NCBI GenBank assembly: GCA_026261815.1 | Contig: JAMPIT010000348.1 | Coordinates: 930,001 to 994,000, forward strand | Direction: 5' to 3' | Length of the DNA: 64,000 nt | Source: Monarcha castaneiventris obscurior | Taxonomy: Eukaryota; Chordata; Aves; Passeriformes; Monarchidae | Shown: in pieces, positions 25,083 through 36,340 of the stretch | How the letters are laid out: each line of letters starts with the position of its first letter | How positions within the stretch are numbered: position 1 is the first letter of the stretch | The notes under the pieces: model-generated | Seen by the model: the letters and a program-made list of their open reading frames with translations, nothing else | Databases searched by the model: none | Told to the model about the DNA's origin: nothing | Position numbers and translations under genes: made by a program

Positions 25083-27576
25083 CTTTCAAAGGTTACTTTC
25101 TTTGTGGAAGTTTCAGAACTATTGGATAGCTATGGCTGTAGTTCCCAGGCTGTATTTTTGTTAACAGCTGTAGCATCATTCATAGGAATTTTTAATTGTT
25201 TTATTGGAAAAAAAAAAAAAAAAAGGAAAAGAAACTGAACAGAGCAAGTATTCTGACCTTGCTACAAATGTTCATTTATTCAGGCAGTGGTTTTAAACTG
25301 TGTGTTACCAGTAAATATTGCGAGGAAAAAGTAAAAGATGATCATAAGGAGTGAGAGAAGATACTCCCCTATCCCTAAGACTGTGCAGAGTAAAAATCTT
25401 GCAAATGAAACACAGATGTTCATCCTTAAACTGGTGCAAAAATCAGGGCATCCTGTTCCAGTTATGCTTTGAAATTCCAGATCATTTTCTACTTCAAGTG
25501 TCTGCTTAGCTTTCAAAGAGTTCTGGAAGCTCCTGCAGATATTTCCAAAAAATAATCCTGGGCAAAGAATTACATACCCGCAGGTTTCATCAAGCTGAAG
25601 GTTGGCCTTCCTTCAAGGTAATGTCTATCAAACACCACCAGCTTATTCCCAGCTGAAAGGAAGAACTTCACCCTGCCAGTGTGGTGCTTCCTTCATTGTT
25701 CAATGTGGGATTCATCTTTTCAGTAGTTTACTCAGCAAATTATGGCAATAGTGGATATGCTGGATAATCTCTTAGCATCATCCTGCAGGTGCTTGATTGG
25801 ATTTACCTAAATCTTCCAAAGCACAATTATGACAATCCTAATGGAACAAGTGAATTGAAAGAGTCGGAAATAAATGGGATCCTGTCACTTTGTGATAAAA
25901 TAGGTTTTGGGGACGAGGCCATGGGGCTGGATTTTTCGGGCAAACATGAGAATAAGTTTGCAAGTTCTCTACATTATGATGCACAGTAGGATAGCTATGA
26001 GCAACAGATGGAATATTGAAATCCAAATGAGGATAGCTGGTTGTAAGGAACCCCCTTCAGCTGACTACTCACAGACATCTTTTTTGAAAGCCTCCTCTGG
26101 CCATGGCAAAACAGAAATCAAAGGAGTTTGAGGGGAGCTGGAGGTCTTCAAAAGAAAGATACACAGACACTATTAAATCTCTTTGAAAAAATCTCTGATG
26201 AAGAATAATGCCTCCCCTTGCTAAAAATAAACAATCCTCAGTGAAAAGAAGAAATAACAAACCAGTTTTCACATGCTGCTGAAACAAAGTTATGTATGTA
26301 AATGGTTGAATACGAATTGAAATGTTGTAAGTCTGAATGAGACCAAACCTAAAATCATCAATAATTTCCATTCATTCCTTAAAACAACCCTTTGTAAAAT
26401 GACCTTTTCAGTTGTAACTTCTCGAGAGTTTTGAGGCAAAGCATTCATGGTTGATGTGACACCTACCCCAGGACTAACCATGTCAGTTATTCCAACTGGA
26501 TTTCAGATTGATGATGTTTATCCAGGAAATTACAGCTCTTTCACTTTCCGAAAATACCTAATTGATTGTTCTCACTGGCATGAGCAGCTTCAGAAATAGA
26601 AAGTTTGAAGCAAAGGTTGAAGAATATGAATCCTGCATTCTCAACAGATACTTCAGTGGAAACCAGATGATGCTATACTCATTCAGTCAGAAGAGCCCTG
26701 TACAGTCAAAAGACAGTCTTCTTTCTCCAACTTCACACATTATTTTTTTACAAAGTCTTTTTAATTAATTTTCTTTATAGATTATTTTCTTTGCCCAGTT
26801 TTACAGCTTGCGTATTATGGACATGGAGGTCAGACTAAGCAGATTACTTGTGTGTCACCATAAACTGGGTTTGTGACATAGTCTAACTTGAAAAAAAAAA
26901 AGAAAATTCAAAATTACTACTGGGCAAGAATCCCCTTCTTTCAGTTTTACAGAGCAGTATTTCTAATGTGGAACCATAGTTGAAGAGCAAGGACCACTAT
27001 TAGTTGCCTTTGGCAGTGGAAATGGGTGAAAATACTTTTTTCAAGCTTCTGCTTTTGTGGTGTGCTGAAGGTCACAAACGTCTCTCCTGTGCCAGTAGGA
27101 CACTCTCTCCTTTTCCAAGGCTGTGCTGAAGCAGCCCCAGTGACAGAAATGTATTTTGTTTTAGCCCTTCACTCCATATTACAACTCAGCCCCACTGGGA
27201 CCTGCACCACCATGACTTGGAGAGCGGATAGTGAAGGGCAACTTGTGACTGGTGAAGGCAATTGTTCTCTAAGTGGCCCAGGCCGTGACTGCCTAAACCT
27301 GACTTAGCTGTGTGCAGCCATGGGCTTCCCCCCAGGCATACCACTACAGGAAGGAAGAAGGGCTGCCCCTCTGCAGCATCAGGGCTGGCTGTGCATGCAT
27401 GACAAAACAGCACAAAAAATCTACTTTACATAAGAGGCTGCAGCAGGTTAGCTGTAAAAGGGAGCAGATCGGGACCCCTCACTCTCTTTCCCCTCTCTTT
27501 CTCTTTCCTCTCTCTTTCTCTTTCACTCTCATTGTTTGCCCAGCTCCAGACCATTCACAGAACAGGATGAATATGG
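25083..27576. other. Non-coding DNA between two proviruses
   Basis: No gene is supported. A run of 18 A at 25206-25223 and a pyrimidine-rich tract (CTTT/CTCT) at 27478-27535 are present. Open frames here are short and without motifs. Confidence 0.5.
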
Positions 27577-27612
27577 GATCTAGGAACTAGATGATATTCT
27601 AGTTCCTAGATC
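27577..27612. repeat. Perfect hairpin, 15-bp arms
   Basis: GATCTAGGAACTAGA at 27577-27591 is followed after six bases (TGATAT) by its exact reverse complement at 27598-27612. A third related copy (TAGATCTAGG) follows at about 27621-27630. It lies about 200 bp upstream of the gamma-type provirus and has no obvious function. Confidence 0.9.
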
Positions 27613-27817
27613 CTAGTTTATAGATCTAGGACAGGTGTTATTCTCTGTTGTTTCTCTCTCTTCTCTGCCTTTATTTCTCTCCTCCCTCATTCTGCCTGGG
27701 CACAGTGCGGCCGTCCTGTTCTACTCCATACTTGGTCCTGAAGTTTGCCATGGAGTGGGGAGCTTGTGGCTGTGTGTTGTGGCTTGTGAGCCAGCACCTT
27801 TGAGAAGTTTGTTGTGG

Positions 27818-28288
27818 TGATGCCATGATGAATTTTGTCTTGTCTTTTCTTTTATACCCCTGTTATACCTTTTTGCAACTTCTGTATTCTTGGTGCTTTT
27901 TTGCCTACATTCTTGGACTTGTTTGTTAAGCTAAGAGACTAAACATTTTAGAGGCTTCATAGTTAGGGTGCCAGGGTGCCCAGACCCCAAGGTCCTCTCC
28001 AGAACACATTTTGTAAACTAAGATCCAGGGGAAGGTTCCTTGGGAGGGGGGGCTCATTTGAGCCTCTCATTAGGGAATATTTGATAAATATGCTAATTAG
28101 TAAGACCTGGAATGTAAGACCAGAGCTAAGAGAGAGAGACTGGGCGGTGGCGATGGTGGGGTGCACAGAAGTGTATTCAACCTGTTCGTGGTGCACCTAA
28201 GGATCCTTACAATAAATACCAAGGTAAAACCCTTTTTCCCCTTCTAACCGTGTTCACCTCTTGATTTTTAAGACCAGGAAATGCATCA
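27818..28288 (+). mobile_element. 5' LTR of gamma-type provirus
   Basis: The 471-bp LTR starts TGATGCC and ends GCATCA. AATAAA lies near 28211-28216, about 75 bases before the LTR end. The extra bases AGAACCAT of the 3' copy are missing here. The same TGATGCC...GGCATCA ends occur in the LTR at 48342-48781, so the two belong to related families. Confidence 0.93.
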
Positions 28289-28293
28289 GTTGC

Positions 28294-28311
28294 TGGCGAC
28301 CACGAAGGGAC
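28294..28311 (+). other. Primer binding site, tRNA-Arg
   Basis: TGGCGACCACGAAGGGAC is complementary over 18 bases to the 3' end of arginine tRNA (UCG anticodon type, as I recall its sequence). It lies five bases after the LTR end. Arginine primers mark a subset of class I ERVs. Confidence 0.85.
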
Positions 28312-28924
28312 TCTAAAGACCTTGAAACTCGCAGTCTTGGGTTGGAAAACATCTTGCTTTGCCCCTCTTTCTGCCGGCAAATTATAGAGGGGCCGGAGCA
28401 ACCATCCAGGGCTGTGACCAGGACTTTAGGACCCAGCAGGGGAAGGCAGAAGCACGGAAAAGAAGGTGAGTTAAAAGGGGGACCGATATTGTGCCAGCAT
28501 TAGGGGAGGAGATCTCCGAGGGAGGTGGGAAGGTTGGGGGCGGAGAAGCCCACAAAAGGGGAAAGCTTAAACTTCTCCCCTGCAAACTGTGGAGAGGAGG
28601 GGACGCCCTCTGTGGAATCCACAAAGGTTTAGAGTTTACACTCCACGCAGTCGCAGGAGTTGCTCAGAAACTGTGGTTGGTTGGCTGGTTGGTTGGTTGA
28701 GACGTCAGGAGGTGGTAGATTCGAATCCTGCTGAGAACTAGATTTTCGCGCGCGCGCAGTTAACTGTTAAAGTTAGTTGCTTCTAGTAGTTTTAAAGTGC
28801 TGTCGTTTGTGTTGTTGTAAGCTAGATAAACTGCCTGGGAGGTCGGAATTCCAAGGCTGGATTGCAGGCTGAATTCCGGAGTTAAAAGCTTTTCTCTGGT
28901 AGAGTTTTCTGTTTGTGAGTAAGC
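28312..28924 (+). other. Gag leader (probable packaging region)
   Basis: About 610 bases lie between the primer site and the gag ATG. The stretch is purine-rich, with a CGCGCGCGC run at 28747-28757 and a (TTGG)n run at 28676-28699. A leader of this length is normal in gammaretroviruses and usually carries the packaging signal. A splice donor (GAAAAGAAGGTGAGT, about 28458-28472) lies in the expected place for making env mRNA. Confidence 0.6.
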
Positions 28925-29399
28925 ATGAGTGGTATTTTTTGTGATGAAAATGAGAAAATCCCTCCTAACAGCCCGTTAGAGTTGATAATAAAACACTGGA
29001 AATGGCTAACAGGGCAAAAAACCACCCTGGACACCTGAGAATTAATCAGGTTGTCAACAAGAGCTTGGCCAACTTTAAAATTAAGTCAAGGAAAATGGCC
29101 TCGTTTTGGTAGCTTGGAAAATGGTATCATTAGTGACCTGATAGTAGAACTGAGATCGTTACGTAGGTTTGATGAACTAAGATATGCAGAACTTTTTACT
29201 ATGTATCTGAACAGGGAAGAAGCATATGTAGTAGAGAAAAATACCATGGAAATGGCTTTGAGAAAGAGAAGAGGAGGGAAACAGCAACAGCAAGTCAGTT
29301 CGCATACAAATACGAACAGAGAGATTGATATGACAGATGTAGATATGGTGGCCCCAGCTTTGCGAAACGGAGGAGGGTCTCCCCACCCTGTGCAACCAC

Positions 29400-29660
29400 G
29401 GGGCGGCCCGCACAAGTGGGGGTGGGGGCAGGGGGTGGAGGGGCACCGGCTCCTCCGCCGCCAGCCCTGCTGCAAGGACAGCCCGCACAAGTGGGGGTGG
29501 GAGACAGAGGACTGGGACAGCAGGCGGGGGTGGGGACAGGGGGTGGAGGGGCGCTGGCTCTGCCACTGCCGCCCCCGCCACCACCTCTGCCCCAGGGGCA
29601 GCCCACAGGAGTGGGGGGTGGAGGAGCTGTGGCTCTGCCGCCGCCGCCGCCGCCGCCACC
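29400..29660 (+). repeat. GC-rich tandem repeat in gag linker
   Basis: About three diverged units of roughly 70-110 bp each start near CAGCCCGCACAAGTGGGGGTGGG and end in a CCGCCG/CCACC-rich part. In the frame offset from the main gag frame the units read GQPAQVGVG...PPPP, GQPAQVGVG...PPPPPP and GQPTGVGGGG...PPPPPPPP. Unequal exchange in such repeats would explain frame changes here. Confidence 0.7.
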
Positions 29661-29774
29661 GTCCGGGCGGGGGGGGGAGAGAGCAAGCAGTCAGCTCCAA
29701 GCCAGAGGAGCGGGGCGAGGGATCTCCCCACCCAGTCTCGGCGGGGGTGGAGGGCGAACACGAAGGCTGCAGAG

Positions 29775-29930
29775 ACGTGGGCTGGCCACCGCCCCCTGAC
29801 CGCCCCAGAGGCGGAGAAGGGGCGGACTGGCCACCGCCCCCTGACTTTTCCGGAGGCAGGCACGGGGGTGAGGAAGGGGCGGGTTGGCCACCTCTCCCCG
29901 AGTTCCCCGAACCCAGACGGGAAGGCAGAA
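29775..29930 (+). repeat. Tandem repeat encoding WPPPP units in gag
   Basis: Three units of about 45-60 bp begin GGCTGGCCACCGCCCCCTGA, GACTGGCCACCGCCCCCTGA and GGTTGGCCACCTCTCCCCGA. In the main gag frame they read WPPPPDRP, WPPPPDFS and WPPLPEFP, so the repeat is in frame and probably coded for a repeated proline-rich segment in the p12-like region. Confidence 0.8.
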
Positions 29931-30926
29931 ATGAGCACTGTTCCCCAGTACAGAGAACTGCAAGCTGCAGGGGTGGGGACAGGCGAAGCTGCTCGCTCTC
30001 CCCACCCTGCGGCGCGGGCAATGTTAAAGCTAGAGGCAATGCCAATGAAGCAGTTTCAATTAAAAGCGAACAAGATGATTTCGATACAGATGGTTCCTGC
30101 GAGGAGGGTGGTAGGAAAAGGGGGAGGATAGCTCGAGAAGCTATGAAAGCAGTTAGTCCCGTGGCTAAACATACAAGGTCAAGAGCAGAAAAAGGGGGGG
30201 AAGATCCTGCATTAGAAGCACCTCTGAGACAGGCTGTGGGAAATTAGGGAGTGATTTATATAAAAACACCATTTTCCCTTGGAGAGCTGCAGCAGTGGAA
30301 AAACTCAATTGGGAGTTACAGGGACAATCCGGAGAAAGTAGCTAGGCATGTGGAAATGGCCATAAATTCCCAAAACCCAGATTGAAGTGATCTGAATGCT
30401 ATGCTAGATGAATTATTAGATAACACAGAGAGAGAAATGGTCAACAAAGCTGCTATATCTGCTATAGAAACTCAAATTGCTGCTGGGACTCTCCAAGGGT
30501 CAGTTAATGACATCTATCCCCTAGCAAACCCTAGCTGGGATCCCAATGTCCCAGAACAGATGGAAAGGCTGAAGCGATACCAGAAATGGGTGGTTGTTGG
30601 ATTAAAATGTGCCATTCCTAAGGCAGTGAATTGGGCTAGGTTTTATGAGGTCAAACAGAACCCAAATGAGACCCCTACTGAGTTTCTAAATAGGCTCAAG
30701 GAGGCTGCACAAAAATACACTGCCCTAGACCCTGACTCACCTGAGCAGCAGATTCACCTGCCCTACCTGTTTATAGGACAGTCTACTAATGACATAAACA
30801 GAAAGCTGCAAGAGATAGATGGGCCACCAGACCTAAGCAAATTGTTGAATGTAGCCTGGAAGGTATACCAGAACAGAGACTCAGCAGACAAAGATAAACA
30901 TAATAAACCCCACCACAAGAAGAGGT

Positions 30927-31286
30927 ATGAAAAGGGAGAGTCATCTTGACACATCAAAAAGGGGTCCCCCTTTTCCCTTAGCTGAGGACCAGTGTGCCAT
31001 TTGCAAGAAGCGGGGGCACTGGAAAAATGAATGTCCATCACGAGCAGAAAAGAAGCCCCCAGTTCCAGAGCTAACTGTAAATACAGACAGAAGGGGACCG
31101 AAGGCAACTACCCCAGCAGAGCCTTCGGTTGTAGCTAAGCTGGGGAATGATGATGTTGAATTTCTGGTTGATACAGGGGCAACATATTCTGTGTTAAATA
31201 CTTTAAAAGGTAAACTGAGTCAAGACACTGTGGATGTGATTGGAGCTACAGGAGTAAGTGAAACGAGGCCTTTTTCCAACCTTTAA
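30927..31286 (+). pseudogene. Nucleocapsid and protease segment
   Basis: This frame differs from that of the capsid, so a frameshift lies between about 30900 and 30950. It encodes one CCHC zinc knuckle (CAICKKRGHWKNEC, spacing C-X2-C-X4-H-X4-C) and then a retroviral aspartic-protease active site (FLVDTGATYSVLN). The frame stops at TAA 31284-31286; the rest of protease continues in the frame of pol, so a second frameshift lies near 31270-31290. In gammaretroviruses protease begins pol by stop-codon read-through; here the mutations hide the original junction. Confidence 0.88.
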
Positions 31287-32884
31287 AATTCAAATTGAGA
31301 AAACACTGGGTGACTCACCAGTTTCTCTGTATGCCAAATTCCCCAATGCCATTATTGGGCAGAGATTTATTGGAAAAATTGGAAGCAGAAATTAAGTTTT
31401 CAAAGGAAGGAAAAGTGAAAGTTACAATCCCAGAATCTAAAATTATCGAAGCAGCTGCTGTACTTGTATAAGAATGCCATGGAAAAATTCCCAAAGAAGT
31501 TGAGGAGGCAGTCATTCAAATAGTGTGAGCCAATGATTCTCCTGGGAGATCGAAAAAAGCTGAACCTGTGAGTATCACACTCAAAGTGGGGGCTACACCA
31601 GTAAGGCAAAGACAATATCCTCTGAAATTAGAAGCTCGCAAGGGATTAGTACCTATGATAGAAAAGTTTCTCAAATTTGGGTTGTTAGTAGAATGTGAAT
31701 CCAGGTACAACACACCAATCTTGCCAGTAAAGAAAGCTGATGGTAAAAGCTACAGACTAGTACAGGATTTGAGAGAGATTAACAAGATGACAGAGGACAT
31801 ACATCCAGTGGTAGCAAATCCCTACATGCTCTTGACAACACTAACTAATGAATTAAGGTGGTTCACTGTTTTAGATCTCAAGGATGCCTTTTTCTGCATT
31901 CCTGTGCACAAGAATAGCCAAGAACTCTTTGCTTTTGAGTGACAGAATCCTGAAACAGGGAGAAAGACCCAGCTCACCTGGACAGTTTTACCACAAAGAT
32001 TCAAAAACAGCCCAACCATATTTGGAAACCAGCTGGCAAAGGAGCTGGAGGACTGGAGGAAACAAGAACCAGGAGGAGCCATTCTCCAGTATGTTGATGA
32101 CATCTTAATAGCAGCCAAGATGCGAGATGACTGCATCCAGCTCACTGTAAGTCTGTTGAACTTTTTAGGCCAAAGTGGGTATCGGGTCTCAAAAGAGAAG
32201 GCACAGGTTGCCAGGGAAACAGTAGTTTACCTGGGCCTGGAAATTTTCCACGGACATTGACAACTCAGCAGAGGGCAGAAGGAAGCCATCTGCTGCCTTC
32301 CAGAGCCCCGTACCATAAAGGAGATGCAGGCCTTCCTGGGGATGGTAGGTTGGTGTCGCCTATGGATATCAAACTACGGGCTACTGGTGAGACCTTTGTA
32401 CGAGATCCTTAAAGCAGCTGACAAGGGGACAATCACATGGACAGAGAATGCCAGGGCTGCATTTAAACAGCCGAAACATTCCTTGATATCAGCCCCAGCT
32501 CTGGGGCTGCCGGACTTGACTAAACCGTTTGAACTCTTTACATACGAGCGACTGAATGTTGCTCTGGGGGTACTGACACAACACCTTGGAGACCAACGAA
32601 GAGCTGTGGCCTATTTTTCAAAACAACTAGACAATGTAGCCCAGGGTTGGCCAGGATCCTTGAAAGCTGTGGCAGCAACAGTCCTTCTGATACAGGAGGC
32701 CCGTAAATTCACCCTGGGGCAACACATTGTCATGTATGTACCCCATGCAGTGATAAATGTGCTGGAGCAAAAGGGGGGACACTGGCTATCCCCTAGCAGG
32801 ATGCTCAAATACCAATCTGTGTTGTTAGAACAGGATGATGTTACTCTAAAGACAACTTCTGTGGTAAGCCCTGCGATGTTTTGA
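31287..32884 (+). pseudogene. Protease end and reverse transcriptase (gamma type)
   Basis: One phase covers the protease tail and the whole polymerase, with in-frame stops TAA 31469-31471, TGA 31526-31528, TGA 31940-31942, TGA 32258-32260 and TGA 32882-32884. Recognisable blocks are the fingers motif RLVQDLREIN, the first palm Asp block FTVLDLKDAFF, the catalytic LQYVDDILIA (YVDD) and the thumb-connection block MQAFLGMVGWCR. A connection region and QRRAVAYFSKQLD follow. Order and spacing match gammaretroviral polymerase; it cannot be made intact because of the stops. Confidence 0.93.
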
Positions 32885-33592
32885 TCATCCACGTTACTTG
32901 ACAGTGTGCCTGAGCATGATTGTTTGCAGACAATAGAAGAAACTTATTCCAGCAGACCAGACCTGAAGGATGCTCCTTTGAAGAATCCAGACTGGGAACT
33001 GTACACTGATGGGAGCAGCTTCAGGAGAAACGGTAGGAGAATGACTGGTTATGCTGTAACCACCTCAGATAAAATCATTGAGGCAAAATCCTTGCCTCCA
33101 GATGTATCATCACAGAAAGCTGAACTCATTGCACTAACGAGAGCTCTAGAATTGAGCGAGGGAAAGAAGGTGAACATATGGACTGATTCCAAATATGCCT
33201 TCAGTGTTGTTCATGCCCATGGAGCTATTTGGAAAGAACGTGGCCTGCTGACTGCTCAAGGTAAGGAAGTTAAGCATGCTAAACAGATTCTTGCACTTTT
33301 ACAGAGCATTTGGAAGCCTACGGAAGTGGCTATCATGCATTGTAAGGGTCATCAAAAGGGGAGAACAGCCCCCGAACTGGGAAATCATTTTGCTGACCAA
33401 ACAGCAAGAGGGATTGCAGAAAAAGGCATTTCTGCAGTGGTACCACAGAAAGAGGTAGATTTGTCATCATTTACCCCAAAATATGATCAGAGAGATCATA
33501 AGTTAATTAAGTTCCTTAAAGCTGAGATCAAGGAAGGTAGGTGGGCTGTTACCCCAGTAGGACAGATTGTGGTTCCACCCTTGCTCCTCTGA
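32885..33592 (+). pseudogene. RNase H domain, nearly open
   Basis: The 228-codon open stretch (32906-33589) holds an RNase H fold with WELYTDGSS (first catalytic Asp), KAELIALTRAL (Glu), VNIWTDSKYAF (Asp) and NHFADQTAR (last Asp), so all four catalytic acids appear present. It ends at TGA 33590-33592, after which the same phase continues into integrase. It removes RNA from RNA-DNA hybrids during reverse transcription. Confidence 0.9.
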
Positions 33593-34612
33593 GAAATAGC
33601 CCAACGAGAGCATGAAAGTGCCCATTGGGGAACAGAAAATCTTTTAAAACATCTGAGGAAAGTAGTGATAGGGAGAGGGATGACTGATATTGTACAGTCT
33701 ATAACAAGCAAGTGTGAAACCTGCTGCAAAAACAACCCTGATACAAGCAAGAGAGTTGTGTTAGGAGTGACAAAAACAGGAGATCTCCCGGGAGATTATT
33801 AGCAAATAGATTTTGCTGAGATGCCACGCAAAGAGGGATGCAGGTATATACTGGTACTGGTTAACACCTTCAGTGGATGGCCTGAGGCATTCCCCTGTCG
33901 CACCAACACAGCAAAAGAAGTAGTGAAAGCTTTGCTCAATCATATAATACCAAGATTTGGGGTTCCTTTGGGAATGTCATCAGATAAGGGACCACATTTT
34001 GTTGCAATGGTGGTTGGAGAAGTGAACAAGATTTTGGGACTTACCTGAGATCTACACACACCATACAGGCCCCAGGCAAGTGGTAAAGTTGAACGTATGA
34101 ATGGGACCCTTAAAACCCAGATTTGCAAAATTTGTCAAGAGACATCCATTACATGGGTTCAAGCCCTGCCTATAGCCTTGCTGAGAATCCGCATACAGCC
34201 AAGGCAAAGGGACAATATAAGTCCCTATGAAATATTATATGGCAGGCCATACCAGGTTCCACACATCCCAGGGGAAATTCATATGAGAGGTAAAATTAAT
34301 TTGCAGAGGTATTTAATGGCTCTGAGTTCCACTTTGCAGAAGCTCCAGAGATTTGTCGTGTTATCCAAACCAATAGGATTGGACACACCTGCACATCCAT
34401 TCCAGCCTGGAGACTGGGTCTACATCAAGTGGTGGGACAGCGACCCCTTGCAAGCCAAGTGGAAGGGACCATTCCAAGTCTTGCTGACCACTTTTACTGC
34501 GGTCAAGGTTGCTAGCAAGGGACCGTGGATTCACTACTCCAGGGTGAAGAAAGCTTCTGCTCCTGAAACCACCAAGACAGAGACTGATACTAATCAGAAA
34601 AATGCAGTTTAA
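33593..34612 (+). pseudogene. Integrase (gamma type), two internal stops
   Basis: In the pol phase, a zinc-binding part (REHESAHWGTENLLKHL... CETCC) is followed by the catalytic core: QIDFAEMP (Asp), GMSSDKGPHF (Asp) and GKVERMNGTLK (Glu). The C-terminal GPFQVLLTTFTAVKV block (GPY/F-like) follows. Stops TAG 33800-33802 and TGA 34046-34048 interrupt it; at both sites relatives of this family usually have tryptophan. The frame ends at TAA 34610-34612 and overlaps the env start by 11 bases, the usual pol-env arrangement. Confidence 0.92.
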
Positions 34613-35018
34613 ACTGTTTATTTCATGTTTGCTGTTTGCCCAACTGGTAACCACAGTTCAGGGTTCACCCCATGATTTGTATAAGACTGTGGTCCAAAAT
34701 GTATCCAAGATTCTTAATAAGAATAACTGCTCAATCTGTACCCAGTTACCACCCCTAAATGGGAAGGGTCACTGGCCATTGATTGGCATTTTAAAGAATT
34801 AAGAAGGATTTGGATGAAATTTGGAAGGGAACTCAAATTCTACATGAAGTAGCATCCAGAAATGACACCCTGAAATTTGATCATTTTTGATACCCTCACC
34901 TCATGGTTACCAAACTGGGCCTGGGTAAAAGAAACATTTATAATAGCTGTAGTTGTAGTTATTATCTGTGTAATAGCCTGTGAAACAGCTGGTTGTGTAA
35001 ACTGGTTCTGTAGGTAAT
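34602..35018 (+). pseudogene. Env collapsed to its two ends
   Basis: ATG 34602 opens 66 codons: a hydrophobic signal peptide (LFISCLLFAQLV) and about 40 residues of surface subunit including NCSICTQLPP, then TAA 34800-34802. Within 130 bases the sequence reads, in another frame, as the end of a transmembrane subunit: SWLPNWAWVKE, a span of about 18 hydrophobic residues (FIIAVVVVIICVIA) and a short Cys-rich tail ending at TAG near 35011-35013. Receptor-binding, cleavage-site, fusion-peptide and CX6CC regions are absent, so about 1.3 kb of env has been lost. Confidence 0.82.
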
Positions 35019-35023
35019 GTAGA

Positions 35024-36340
35024 TGTAGCGGGTTGAATTTGGCTCCCCGTACGGGCCACCAATTCGTGTAGCAGTTTAAGGGTTAACTATGGGCATTAGC
35101 CCTCCCCGATGTCCTTGCAGTGAGATAAACTGGTAGGAGGCAAAGCAAAGCAGGCACACAACTTGAAAGAAAAAGAAAAAAAAGTTTAATCAACACCCAG
35201 ATGGTCAAGAACAGAACAAACTTTCAAAGCTTACCCCCCGTTTTTCCCTTTCCCCAAAATCAGGATCACAGTCCTAGGAAAGGGGGAAAAAGGGGTCTCC
35301 CCTTTCTTGCGTGGGTTTCCAAACTGCCACTTTTTGCAGATTTGCTTACAATTAAACATTCTCTGCTACAGTGTAACACATCTCTTTTCATGAGCCCTCA
35401 CAGCCCTTGTGACTGCTAATACAACAGGCATTTACATGGGTTTTTTAAGGATGAAACATTTTCCCTTTCGGCTTGAACGTAGGCTTTCCTTTGCCACCAG
35501 GTCTTGAAAGCCTTCCCCTGCTTTCATATATATCCTGGCATTCGGCACTCTTCCCCCCCTCTTTACAAGCCATTTGATGAAAATGCCCATTCCCCCCATT
35601 TAACATGAACTGAAGAGACGTAACAGTTTGTAATATTAATAGTTCATCCCACAGCAAGGCAGGGAAATGTTTAAGCTTTCCCGCGCGAGTCACACACCCA
35701 CAGCGCTGCCGCAGCAGCTCCGTCTCACGTGACTCCGCCTTCTCCTTCTCCCTGGCTCTGAAGCCGCCATGTCCAGGGTGTTCCCTCGCCCCTTTTTGCC
35801 GCGCTGCACCGTGTGAAGAGAGGGGGGTCCTTTCCTGTTCGCCGCGAAGTTTACTGGCTGTTCGAAGACTCCATCTCGCACGACCTCTGCCCTGGAGCCG
35901 GCAGCCACCCCACAGCTCAGGAGAACAACTCCCCTCTTATAAATCTGAGTCCATGCTGCAGCACAAATCCCCAGGGGGCAGAAGGCAGGAGCCCTGTCCC
36001 CAGCCGCGCAGGCCGGGGGAAGGGGGGGCCACCCCTCCGTCTCTGCCGTCCCCGCTCCGAGCCGGAACGGAAGGCCGGGGGCCCCCCGAACTTTGCCCCC
36101 CTCCTCACCGGGAGAAGGAGGGGAGGAGGCAGGAGGCAGGGGCGCCCCATCCCCGGGCCCACAGGCTCCAGGAACGGGGCCGACCCCTCTCCATTTCACT
36201 CCCAGCTCATGCACCCACCTGAGCCCAGGAAACTGCGTCTCCTAAAAAACTCCCGCCCTCCGTGGGGCTTAAATATGATAAATTTCGAGAAGCGCATTGG
36301 CTTAGAGGGCTGTCTGTCAAGTTTTGACTAACCCACGACA
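35024..36340 (-). mobile_element. Antisense LTR nested in the gamma-type provirus
   Basis: Plus-strand ends TGTAGCGGGTT and AACCCACGACA form an imperfect terminal inverted repeat. Read on the minus strand it has a TATAAG box near 35937-35942 and ATTAAA followed by a T-rich run near 35178-35185, so U3 would be about 400 bp and R unusually long (over 700 bp). The part at 35690-36250 is GC- and CpG-rich. To its right (36341-36355) the minus strand reads GCGAGGGGTGGAT, a plausible polypurine tract, so a fragment of the element's interior may extend to about 36535. The target duplication is unclear: GTAGA at 35019-35023 compares with GTAGG at 36536-36540 or GTAGA at 36541-36545. Confidence 0.65.

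Larger units (their letters stand above)
28925..30949 (+). pseudogene. Gag (matrix, proline-rich linker, capsid), broken
   Basis: The frame opens at ATG 28925 (MSGIFCDENEK) and stays in one phase to 30949, with in-frame stops TGA 29036-29038, TAG 30245-30247 and TGA 30383-30385. The first ~110 codons look like a gamma matrix domain (WPRFGSLENG). The next 200 are Gly/Pro/Arg-rich. From 30250 the capsid is clear: a TPFSLGELQQWK start, then NPNETPTEFLNRLKEAAQKY, matching the major homology-like region of gamma capsids, and SADKDKHNKP at the end. In 29416-29680 the +2 neighbouring frame reads as Pro-rich Gag, suggesting compensating indels. Nucleocapsid follows in another frame. Confidence 0.88.

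Noticed and set aside
25083..25292. Open frame after the beta-type provirus with a hydrophobic stretch and a Lys run
   Set aside because: There is no ATG or clear acceptor, the Lys run comes from an 18-A tract, and no family is recognised. A broken host exon was considered but cannot be supported.
29086..30045. 319-codon minus-strand open frame opposite gag
   Set aside because: It lies over a GC-rich Pro/Gly repeat where every frame lacks stops. The product is low-complexity Pro/Ser/Leu text with no start context or motif.
35690..36214. 174-codon minus-strand frame in the nested LTR
   Set aside because: CpG-rich LTR sequence; the text is Gly/Pro/Arg-rich with no domain.
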